From the NCBI GenBank assembly GCA_947570615.1, contig CANOVJ010000039.1, positions 1 through 39,092 of the forward strand: DNA of 39,092 nucleotides, in the 5' to 3' direction. Source of the stretch: an uncultured Lachnospiraceae bacterium (lineage in GTDB: Bacteria; Bacillota; Clostridia; Lachnospirales; Lachnospiraceae). The translations under genes were made by a program, and so were the position numbers. The notes below the pieces were generated by a model. The model was given only the letters and a program-made list of their open reading frames with translations, searched no databases and was not told where the DNA came from. Positions 31,728 through 39,092 of this stretch are shown one piece after another. Numbering within the stretch: position 1 is the first letter of the stretch; each line of letters begins with the position of its first letter.

Positions 31728-33404
31728 ATGAAGAAGAGAGCGTTGGCATGTTTGATGGCCGGAGTGCTGATTCTGGGCAGTGTCGGCTGTGGCGGGAGCG
31801 CCCCGCAGGGAAATGAGGCGGAACAGACGACGGAGGAGACGGGGCAGGAGGAAAATGCCCGGAACGAAACCGAGTTGACAGAAGACAGTGCATCAGAGCC
31901 GAAGGAGGTGGACTGGAGGACGCCGTATGAGGAGACGGTGACACTGACGGTAGCCATGGAATCCGTGGCCTTTGAGTTTGCAGATGGTGATGATCTGACC
32001 AATAATATCTGGACGAGGGACTACAGGGAAAAACTGAATGTGGAAGTAGTGACTGACTGGATCAGTGATGAATATGACACAAAACTGAACCTGGCCATTG
32101 CTTCAGGAGACTTGCCGGATGTCTTTACTGTGGACAATGTGCAGTTGACACAGCTGATGGAGGCCGGACTGATTGCCGACCTGACGGATGTTTATGAGAC
32201 CTTTGCATCGGAACGGCTCAAAGAAATAGAGGGTGGGGAACCGGAAGTGCTCGCCACGGCCCGGAAGGATGGAAGGCTTTATGCTATCCCTTCGCTTTAT
32301 GCGGGATATCAGCCCAATCTGCTCTGGCTTCGCCAGGACTGGATGAAGGAGCTGGGAAAGGAATTTCCCAAAACAGTGGATGAGCTTGAGGATATCCTGA
32401 CAGGGATGAAGGGCCTGTCTCAGGGCGGATACAGCTTTTCAACGCCTCAGGATCTCAGCTCTCTCTACGGTCTGGCCCCGGCGTGGGGGGCATATCCGGA
32501 GATCTGGGTGAAAGGAGAGGACGGAAACATCGTTTATGGAGCAGTGGCGCCGGAAATGAAGGAGGCTGTCTCCGCATGGGCAGGATGGTACCAGGAAGGA
32601 ATATTGAAGAAGGACTTTGCCACAATGAACAGTGATGCCGTCAAAGAGGAAGTTGTCGCTGGAAACGCAGGAGCAGAGACCTATGGAAGCTGGTGGGGAT
32701 GGTCAGAGGGAATTGATATGGTGAAGAACCTGGGTGAAGAAGCGTATTTTGTGCCCTGTGAATTGCCGACGGTTTCCGGAGAAAAGGCACTCTATCCGAT
32801 GAAGTTTCTGAATGAACGATATATTGTAGTAAACAGGGACTGCGCCAATCCGGAGGCTGTGATTAAGCTGATTGACTGGTATGTCTATATCTCCAATGAC
32901 GCCCTGGAGGATATGGATCAGAAGGAAATCGAACTGCATACTGCCAATAATATGGCGCATGTCACAAAGCCTTTTACAGTGAATAATCCAAAGGACGATT
33001 ATTCCAGGTATGCAATGATTGCCCAGGCCAGGGATACAGGGGATCGCTCAGCCATGAAAACAGCAATCGCGGTGGAATGCTATGATGGGGCAATGAGATG
33101 GATGGAGGACAAAGATCCGGATGGTGTTGGCTACGCGCTTCAGTTCGGGATGAAAGGGTGTGGAATGGATGTGCTCACAGGCGTCATTGACGACGACAGG
33201 GTGGCCAGAAGTGAGCTTCAGGGAGCGTCTCCGCAGACGCTGCTGGACTATGGCTCGACACTTGATGATATTTTGCTGGAAGGCTTTACAAAGATCATTA
33301 TGGGGACGGAAGACATCGATTATTTTGATACGTTGATACAGCAGTGGTATGCCGCAGGCGGGCAGGATGCAACGGATGCGGTGAATGAAATGTACAATTC
33401 CTGA
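31728..33404 (+). CDS. ABC transporter substrate-binding lipoprotein (LplA-like)
   Basis: 558 residues; ATG at 31728 with AGGAGGT upstream. The signal peptide ends at lipobox Cys21 (GSVGC), then an acidic linker to about residue 65. The large mature part, with NIWTRDYREKLNVEV, LNLAIASGDLPDVFTVDN and LWLRQDWMKELGKEFPKTVDEL, is typical of the ~550-residue binding proteins that go with LplB/LplC permeases and YesM/YesN systems. The ligand is unknown; the glycosidases in the operon suggest an oligosaccharide. No ATPase gene is nearby. Confidence 0.92.
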   Translation: MKKRALACLMAGVLILGSVGCGGSAPQGNEAEQTTEETGQEENARNETELTEDSASEPKEVDWRTPYEETVTLTVAMESVAFEFADGDDLTNNIWTRDYREKLNVEVVTDWISDEYDTKLNLAIASGDLPDVFTVDNVQLTQLMEAGLIADLTDVYETFASERLKEIEGGEPEVLATARKDGRLYAIPSLYAGYQPNLLWLRQDWMKELGKEFPKTVDELEDILTGMKGLSQGGYSFSTPQDLSSLYGLAPAWGAYPEIWVKGEDGNIVYGAVAPEMKEAVSAWAGWYQEGILKKDFATMNSDAVKEEVVAGNAGAETYGSWWGWSEGIDMVKNLGEEAYFVPCELPTVSGEKALYPMKFLNERYIVVNRDCANPEAVIKLIDWYVYISNDALEDMDQKEIELHTANNMAHVTKPFTVNNPKDDYSRYAMIAQARDTGDRSAMKTAIAVECYDGAMRWMEDKDPDGVGYALQFGMKGCGMDVLTGVIDDDRVARSELQGASPQTLLDYGSTLDDILLEGFTKIIMGTEDIDYFDTLIQQWYAAGGQDATDAVNEMYNS

Positions 33405-33414
33405 CAAAGCAGAT

Positions 33415-33449
33415 ATTTTAGCTGCCGGATGATCTCCGGCAGCTAAAAT
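33415..33449 (+). repeat. perfect 15-bp hairpin after the binding-protein gene
   Basis: ATTTTAGCTGCCGGA (33415-33429), loop TGATC, TCCGGCAGCTAAAAT (33435-33449). No T-run follows on the + strand, so it more likely protects the upstream RNA 3' end than terminates transcription. Confidence 0.7.
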
Positions 33450-33471
33450 AAAAGAAAGGGTAAGGTGAGGA

Positions 33472-34377
33472 ATGAAGAAAAAAAGAATATGGGCAAAGCT
33501 GAAAAATCAGTGGCAGTTCCATGTCATGTTGATTCCGGGGATTGTGGCGCTGTTTATTTTTTCCTATATTCCGCTCTATGGACTGATAATTGCTTTTCAG
33601 AAATATAATCCGGCGATGGGATTCCGCTCTCCCTGGGTAGGCCTGAGGAATTTTACTTATCTGTTTGGACAGCCCAATTTTGTGAGAACAATATGGAATA
33701 CCTTCTATATTGCCGTGTTTAAGATCATTGGCGGGATTCTGGTGCCTGTGACAGTGGCGCTTCTGCTCAATGAAATAAAAAACAAGACGTTTAAAAGATT
33801 GTTTCAGACACTGGTTTATATCCCGCATTTTCTTTCCTGGGTAATCCTGGCGGGAGTTCTGATGGATCTTCTCTCAATAGACGGTCTGGTGAATCAGATT
33901 TTGTCCTGGATTGGCATATCGCCGGTAAACTTCCTGGGAGATCCCGGAATCTTTCCATGGACGATGATCCTGACAGATATCTGGAAGGGATTTGGATTTG
34001 GTACGGTCGTTTACCTTGCGGCGCTGACCGGAATTGATCCGGGGCTGTACGAGGCGGCGATCATGGATGGGGCCGGCAGATGGAAACAGACAGTCTATAT
34101 CACCATACCGATGCTGATGCCGACCATTGTCCTCATGATGATCTTATCTATGGGAAATATTCTGAATGCGGGGTTCGATCAGGTCTACAATCTGTATTCC
34201 CCGATCGTTTATCAGACGGGGGATATCATTGATACATATGTTTATCGGCTGGGTGTGGAACAGGCTCAGTATGCTGTGGGGACTGCAGTGGGGCTTTTCA
34301 AATCCGTGGTTTCCGGTATTCTTTTGACGCTTTCCTATTATCTTGCGGATCGCTTTGCAGGTTACAGAGTATTTTGA
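33472..34377 (+). CDS. sugar ABC transporter permease (LplB-like)
   Basis: 301 residues; ATG at 33472 after a GGTGAGG site. The start KNQWQFHVMLIPGIVALFIF and SYIPLYGLIIAFQKYNP are characteristic of LplB-type permeases. EAA loop YEAAIMDGAGRWKQTVYITI. Forms the channel with the next gene, 13 nt downstream. Confidence 0.93.
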   Translation: MKKKRIWAKLKNQWQFHVMLIPGIVALFIFSYIPLYGLIIAFQKYNPAMGFRSPWVGLRNFTYLFGQPNFVRTIWNTFYIAVFKIIGGILVPVTVALLLNEIKNKTFKRLFQTLVYIPHFLSWVILAGVLMDLLSIDGLVNQILSWIGISPVNFLGDPGIFPWTMILTDIWKGFGFGTVVYLAALTGIDPGLYEAAIMDGAGRWKQTVYITIPMLMPTIVLMMILSMGNILNAGFDQVYNLYSPIVYQTGDIIDTYVYRLGVEQAQYAVGTAVGLFKSVVSGILLTLSYYLADRFAGYRVF

Positions 34378-34390
34378 AAGGAGGATGGCG

Positions 34391-35278
34391 ATGAAACACA
34401 GAACAACCGGACAACAGATTTTTGCAGTGATAAATTATGGGATACTGATATTGGCCTCGCTCATGTGTATTCTCCCGTTTGTCCATCTTTTGGCAGTCTC
34501 TTTCAGCGAGAGTGCGGCGGTGTCTGCAGGAAAGGTAGGACTCTGGCCTGTAAACTTCACTTTGCAGTCCTACAGCTTTGCCTTTTCCAACGGGAAATTC
34601 GTGAAAGCTTTGCTGGTGTCCCTGGAGAGAGTGGCGCTTGGAGTGGGGGTGAACATGGTTCTGATGATACTGACCGCCTATCCGCTGTCCCGCTCCAAAG
34701 AACAGCTCCTGGGAAGGAATATTTATATGGCTTATTTCGTCGTAACCATGATCGTCAGTGGAGGACTGATTCCCACCTATCTGGTTACGACGAAACTGGG
34801 GCTTTTGAACAGTATCTGGGCGCTGATTCTGCCGTCGGCCCTGAATGTTTACAACATGATCATCCTGATGAATTTTATCAGGAATCTTCCGGAGGAGCTG
34901 GAGGAGGCGGCCAGGATTGACGGCGCGGGAACCATGACAATCTTAAGGACGATCGTGCTGCCGCTGATGAAGCCCGCCCTGGCCACGGTAGGCCTGTTCA
35001 GTATTATCAGCCACTGGAATGACTGGTTCAGCGGAATGATCTATATGCAGAGCCCGGAAAAGTATCCCCTTCAGACTTATCTTCAGACACTTCTGAAAAG
35101 CTTTGAGGAGCTTTTAAAGACTGCGGATGGAGATTACATGCAGCTGATCAGCCGCATGAATGTCCGTACCGGGAGGGCGGCACAGCTGTTTCTGGGGGCG
35201 ATTCCGGTGATGCTTATTTATCCGTTTTTGCAAAAGTACTTTACGGACGGCCTGGTATTGGGCAGTGTAAAGGGGTAA
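34391..35278 (+). CDS. sugar ABC transporter permease (LplC-like)
   Basis: 295 residues from the ATG at 34391, which has AAAGGAGG (34377-34384) 6 nt away; the in-frame ATG at 34385 touches the ribosome site and is unlikely. Spans include FAVINYGILILASLMCILPF; EAA loop EEAARIDGAGTMTILRTIVL; the C-terminal FFTDGLVLGSVKG-like ending (here YFTDGLVLGSVKG) is typical of LplC. Confidence 0.93.
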   Translation: MKHRTTGQQIFAVINYGILILASLMCILPFVHLLAVSFSESAAVSAGKVGLWPVNFTLQSYSFAFSNGKFVKALLVSLERVALGVGVNMVLMILTAYPLSRSKEQLLGRNIYMAYFVVTMIVSGGLIPTYLVTTKLGLLNSIWALILPSALNVYNMIILMNFIRNLPEELEEAARIDGAGTMTILRTIVLPLMKPALATVGLFSIISHWNDWFSGMIYMQSPEKYPLQTYLQTLLKSFEELLKTADGDYMQLISRMNVRTGRAAQLFLGAIPVMLIYPFLQKYFTDGLVLGSVKG

Positions 35279-35288
35279 GGAGGTCAAT

Positions 35289-37250
35289 ATGAAAATCAGC
35301 AGGAGAGAAAGGGAGCTGTATGATTCCATTGCCCGGGGCTGGAATACATGGGATGTGGCGTCGGTAGCCGCGCATGTGCTCCTGCCGCAGAGGATCCGGG
35401 TAAATGTGGCGGTGATTATCCCGGAGAGGAACGCATACAGCGAGAATGCTCTGTGGGAACAGGTGGAGGAATTTGGGGAGCACAGCGATGACGGGCGTTA
35501 TACCTGCGTTACCCTGAAATATATGGAGAGGCTCTGGAAGCTGGAAACCAGCGCCCGGGGGGAAGAGCTGCTGATCCGGGTAACGCCTCTCTCAGAGAGC
35601 CGGCGATCCTTTATTGCGCTGGAGGTCAGCAATATATGGGGCGGAAGGAATCTGACAGCGTATGAGAACGATACTGTTGTTGTGACGGAGCATGGAGGAA
35701 AACGGCATGTGATAAAGACGCTGAACCGGATCAGCGAGCCGGAATGGAATCCGTCCTGTAAGCTTACAATCTGCGCGGAGGCGGGGGAAACGGTATATTT
35801 TACGGTGAACAGCCAAAAGACAAAGCGGGAGCTGGATCAGGCGCTTGAGCAGGCATATCAGGAATGGATGAGCGCTACGATCCGCTCCGACGGGGATATG
35901 GAACAGGCGCTGGCAGGGATGAGAAGATCCCTGTTGTGGAATCTGGTCTATGAGAGCAGGAACCGCAGGCCCATCACGCCGGTATCGCGCAACTGGTGTA
36001 CGAACAGAGGAAGACATTTTGGGGATTACGTGCTGTTTGGATGGGATACCTTCTTTGCGGCGATACAGTATGGTCTGTTCAGCAAAAAGCTGGCTTTTGC
36101 CACGTTTTTTTCCATGCTGGATGAAATCACGCCGGAGGGAATGATTCCGAATTTCGGCTCCGCCACTGGCCAGAGCAGAGACCGATCGGAGCCGCAGGTG
36201 GGGGCGCTGTGCGCATGGAAGCTGTATGTGCAGTTTGGAGAGAAGTGGTTTCTGGAGGAATGCTTCGAGCGTCTTCTGGAGTGGAACAGATGGCGCTTCC
36301 GGGAGCGGGACTTTAACGGGGACGGCCTGCTGGAGCTGGCCTCCACCACATACGAGGCAGAGTACGATGAAATTGTGGCAAATGGTGCGCCGTCCTATGA
36401 GGGGATTGATGGCCCTGTAAGTACAGAGCATACCAGTCATGGCCGCAGAGGGGCGAAATGGGAATCCGGTCTGGACAACTCCACCATGTGGGACCGGGCG
36501 GTATACAATGAAACGTGTCACTGTCTGGAGCTGTCTTACGTCGGTTTAAATGCCCTGATGGCCGCCGACAGCCGGCTGCTTGCCCGGATCGGACATGAGA
36601 TCGGCGCCTCACAGGAGGTGATCGATGAGCTGGAGGAAAGGGCGGAGCGGCTTTCGGATCGGATCAACGAAGAACTCTGGTGCGGGGAAAGGGGAATTTA
36701 CCTGAACAGACACTGGTCGGGTGAATTTGACCCCACCTTATCACTGACCCATTTCTATGTCTGGATGACGGGAAAGGTAGATGAGGAGAGAAATAAAAAG
36801 CTTCTTTCCCATTTGCTGAATGAGGAAGAATTCTGGGGAGAGTATGTGATTCCCAACATCGCCAGAAACGATGCCAGCTTTGAAGAGCAGGATTACTGGA
36901 GAGGGAGGATCTGGGCTCCGACCAATTTCCTGGTGGGGGAGGCCCTGCTCTGCGCCGGAAACAGGGAAGTGTGGGAGGAGCTTGCAGAAAGAGGCTACCG
37001 CATGTTCCTGAGGGAATGGAAGAAGAAGGGCGTGGTCGGTGAAAATTACAATGCGATAACAGGAGAGACGGCGGAAAAAGCAAACAGCGATAAATTCTAT
37101 CACTGGGGGGCGCTGTTGGTATATATGGCTATTCAGACAGCCGTCAATTTCGACGAATGGGAAGGAAAAACGGCGATGTCCGGCAGGCCGGAATGGATGG
37201 AACCGGTCAGGGGCATCGCGTACAGGGATGGAAGGATCGATATTGACTGA
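35289..37250 (+). CDS. GH63-like (MGH1-type, alpha/alpha-6 barrel) glycoside hydrolase
   Basis: 653 residues; ATG at 35289 with AAGGAGG upstream, 10 nt after the permease gene. The N-terminal ~200 residues are beta-rich; from about 210 a helical barrel begins (RNWCTNRGRHFGDYVLFGWD). Likely catalytic acid Asp396 in ESGLDNSTMWD and base Glu585 in VGENYNAITGE, with YWRGRIWAPTNFLV between, as in GH63/GH37-type enzymes such as YgjK. No signal peptide, so it acts on imported sugar. Substrate (an alpha-glucoside or alpha-mannoside) is not known. It is a distant paralogue of the next gene. Confidence 0.82.
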   Translation: MKISRRERELYDSIARGWNTWDVASVAAHVLLPQRIRVNVAVIIPERNAYSENALWEQVEEFGEHSDDGRYTCVTLKYMERLWKLETSARGEELLIRVTPLSESRRSFIALEVSNIWGGRNLTAYENDTVVVTEHGGKRHVIKTLNRISEPEWNPSCKLTICAEAGETVYFTVNSQKTKRELDQALEQAYQEWMSATIRSDGDMEQALAGMRRSLLWNLVYESRNRRPITPVSRNWCTNRGRHFGDYVLFGWDTFFAAIQYGLFSKKLAFATFFSMLDEITPEGMIPNFGSATGQSRDRSEPQVGALCAWKLYVQFGEKWFLEECFERLLEWNRWRFRERDFNGDGLLELASTTYEAEYDEIVANGAPSYEGIDGPVSTEHTSHGRRGAKWESGLDNSTMWDRAVYNETCHCLELSYVGLNALMAADSRLLARIGHEIGASQEVIDELEERAERLSDRINEELWCGERGIYLNRHWSGEFDPTLSLTHFYVWMTGKVDEERNKKLLSHLLNEEEFWGEYVIPNIARNDASFEEQDYWRGRIWAPTNFLVGEALLCAGNREVWEELAERGYRMFLREWKKKGVVGENYNAITGETAEKANSDKFYHWGALLVYMAIQTAVNFDEWEGKTAMSGRPEWMEPVRGIAYRDGRIDID

Positions 37251-37293
37251 GAGAAGCCGCCCGATGGGGGAATGGCGGAAAGGGGGAAGGAAC

Positions 37294-39057
37294 ATGACCT
37301 TCGATATTGAAAAGATACCCTTCAGCATGCGGGGATCTTATATGGCAGTCTCCCGGTTTCGGGAGAATTATGAGGGATGGGGGAATAAGGGAGGGGTTTA
37401 TTTAAGGAGCATCCACGGGCTGGGCTACATACCACTTCTTGGAAAATCCACCATACCGCCCTTTGTAGCGGGGCTGGTTCCGCTCTGCGACGGAGAGGAA
37501 ACGGACTTTGAGATTCGGGCGGAGGCGTCCCGGCTGCAGCTGATTACAGACCGGGGAGAAGTTGCTCTTTGCTTCGCGGATACAGATACGCTTCTGGTAT
37601 GCGGGCAGGGGCAGAGGACGGGGCTTCGGATTGAGCTTGCAGAGGGCAATTATGTGGTTCCTGCCTGTGCGGGTGGTGAAAACCACCTTCTGTTGAACTG
37701 TGGAAAAAACAGCAGAAGATTTCTGCTGAGAAGACAGAGGGGAAGGATCGTGACAGAGCAGGAGGGCGCCTTTGACAGGTATATCCTCCTGGAGGCGGAG
37801 CAGGATGAGGAATTTCTTGTCGGAATAGAGGATATTGTGGAGGAATGGGATATCTCCGACAGGAAGTATTCTTATGATGAGAGCCTGCAGAGCAGAAAAG
37901 AGGAGTTTACCCGATTCCTGGAGAAGATGCCGCCTGCGCCTGCAGAGTATGAACAGACCCGGCAGATGTCGGCCTATGTGGACTGGTCGTGCCTGGTGAA
38001 AAAGCAGGGGATTCTGACCCGCGAGGCCATGCTCATGGCAAAGAACTGGATGTGCAATGTCTGGAGCTGGGATCATTGCTTTAATGCCATGGCTCTCGCG
38101 TATTTCGCTCCGGACATGGCGTGGGATCAGTTTATGGTGATGTTTGATCAGCAGAGGGAAAGCGGGAGGATGCCGGATTGTATCAGCGACGTCTACGCAG
38201 TCTGGAATTTCTGTAAACCCCCCATTCATGGCTGGGCGCTGTCACGGATGATGCAGGTCATGGAGCTGAGCCGGCAGCAGTGTGAGGAGGCGTACGACCA
38301 TCTGTCGAGATGGACGGGGTGGTGGCTTGTGTACCGGGACGGAGACGGGGACGGGATCTGTGAGTACCATCATGGAAACGACGCCGGATGGGATAACTCC
38401 ACCGCATTCAGAGAAAGCCCTGTCCTGGAGCTGCCGGATCTGGCGACCTTTTTAGTCCTGCAGATGGACGTTCTGGAGGATCTGGCGAAAAGGCTGGGCA
38501 GGAAGAAGGAGGCAGAGGAGTGGAGGAAAAAATCAGACCGGATGCTTAATGGAATGCTGACGCACTGCTTTGACGGAACACGCCCCAGGGCAGTGATAAG
38601 CGCAAGCCACAGGGAAGTTCCATGCGGGAGCCTGATTCTGTATCTTCCTGTTCTTCTGGGAGACAAACTCCCGAAAGATATCCGGACGGAGATGCTCAGA
38701 GAGCTGAAAAGCGACCGATTCCTGACAGTCTATGGATATGCCACAGAGGCGGTGAAAAGCCCGTTGTATGAGGCGGACGGATACTGGCGAGGGCCGATCT
38801 GGGCTCCCAGCACGATGCTTCTGGTGGACGGTCTGAACAGATGCGGAGAAAAGGAGCTGGCAGGAGAGGTTGCCAGACGCTTCTGCGATCTGGTGCGCGG
38901 AAACGGCTGCGCGGAAAATTTCGACGCCCTCACCGGGGAGGGCCTCCGGGATAAGGCTTATACGTGGACTGCCAGCGTGTTTCTGATTCTGGCATACGAG
39001 GAGCTGTATAAGAGGCAGGCTGCAGGAAGCGAAGAGGTTAACAGGATAAACTTTTGA
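37294..39057 (+). CDS. second GH63-like (alpha/alpha-6 barrel) glycoside hydrolase
   Basis: 587 residues from the ATG at 37294, preceded by GGGGGAAGG; the open frame from 37228 overlaps the previous gene and is not needed. Same architecture as the preceding enzyme: beta-rich first ~220 residues, then a helical barrel with WMCNVWSWDHCFNAMAL, likely acid Asp367 in DAGWDNSTAF, YWRGPIWAPSTMLLVDGL and likely base Glu541 in CAENFDALTGEG. No signal peptide. Two related enzymes in one operon suggest stepwise trimming of one oligosaccharide or two linkages. No terminator is visible in the remaining 35 bases. Confidence 0.82.
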   Translation: MTFDIEKIPFSMRGSYMAVSRFRENYEGWGNKGGVYLRSIHGLGYIPLLGKSTIPPFVAGLVPLCDGEETDFEIRAEASRLQLITDRGEVALCFADTDTLLVCGQGQRTGLRIELAEGNYVVPACAGGENHLLLNCGKNSRRFLLRRQRGRIVTEQEGAFDRYILLEAEQDEEFLVGIEDIVEEWDISDRKYSYDESLQSRKEEFTRFLEKMPPAPAEYEQTRQMSAYVDWSCLVKKQGILTREAMLMAKNWMCNVWSWDHCFNAMALAYFAPDMAWDQFMVMFDQQRESGRMPDCISDVYAVWNFCKPPIHGWALSRMMQVMELSRQQCEEAYDHLSRWTGWWLVYRDGDGDGICEYHHGNDAGWDNSTAFRESPVLELPDLATFLVLQMDVLEDLAKRLGRKKEAEEWRKKSDRMLNGMLTHCFDGTRPRAVISASHREVPCGSLILYLPVLLGDKLPKDIRTEMLRELKSDRFLTVYGYATEAVKSPLYEADGYWRGPIWAPSTMLLVDGLNRCGEKELAGEVARRFCDLVRGNGCAENFDALTGEGLRDKAYTWTASVFLILAYEELYKRQAAGSEEVNRINF

Positions 39058-39092
39058 AATTACAAAAATGTTACAATCATAAAAAGGATAGG

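Noticed and set aside
1-39092. tRNA, rRNA, CRISPR arrays, insertion sequences, integrase genes
   Set aside because: Looked for T-loop-like GTTCRANYC sites, regularly spaced repeats and transposase motifs; none was convincing by eye.

Overview
The window looks like chromosomal DNA from a gut-type Firmicute, most likely a Lachnospiraceae-like Clostridia. The reasons are strong AGGAGG-type ribosome binding sites, TTGNNN/TATAAT-type promoters, several carbohydrate ABC importers with lipoprotein binding proteins, YesM/YesN-type two-component control, a GH112 phosphorylase and a small membrane protein of the kind found beside clostridial sugar importers. No rRNA, tRNA, CRISPR array, integrase or transposase was seen, so the placement is inference.

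Left part (1 to about 3.8 kb): an AT-richer accessory block. It holds the end of a YhcG/DUF1016 PDDEXK nuclease, a NUDIX hydrolase, a cytoplasmic CHAP-like protein, and a tight two-gene unit with its own promoter: a GIY-YIG nuclease fused to a DUF2075 P-loop ATPase, followed 9 nt later by a MazG-like nucleotide pyrophosphohydrolase. This pair is the best candidate for an undescribed (possibly anti-phage) system. From 3.9 kb the DNA becomes GC-richer: a GNAT acetyltransferase, an MmcQ/YjbR-DUF3795 protein and a reverse-strand exporter-type ABC half-transporter.

Middle (7.4 to 21.8 kb): a very short transcription unit (promoter, tiny ORFs, hairpins, terminator); a reverse-strand araM-araB operon (glycerol-1-phosphate dehydrogenase and ribulokinase) with a good promoter and a possible LacI/CcpA-type operator; an XRE regulator-ABC ATPase-ABC permease operon; an aldo/keto reductase followed by a possible ThyX-like protein; an Lsa-type ABC-F ribosome-protection protein behind a ~570-nt structured leader with an internal terminator; and malQ with a long leader hairpin and an unusual Lys/Ala-rich tail.

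Right part (20.9 to 39.1 kb): two sugar-uptake loci. The first has an AraC regulator divergent from a binding protein, two permeases, a 59-residue membrane protein and a GH112 beta-galactoside phosphorylase, suggesting import and phosphorolysis of a galactosyl disaccharide such as lacto-N-biose, galacto-N-biose or galactosyl-rhamnose. The second has a YesM/YesN-like two-component pair divergent from a binding protein, LplB/LplC-like permeases and two paralogous (alpha/alpha)6-barrel GH63-like glycosidases. A perfect 9-bp inverted repeat lies between the divergent transcription units and is the likely control site. The last gene ends 35 bases before the window edge.
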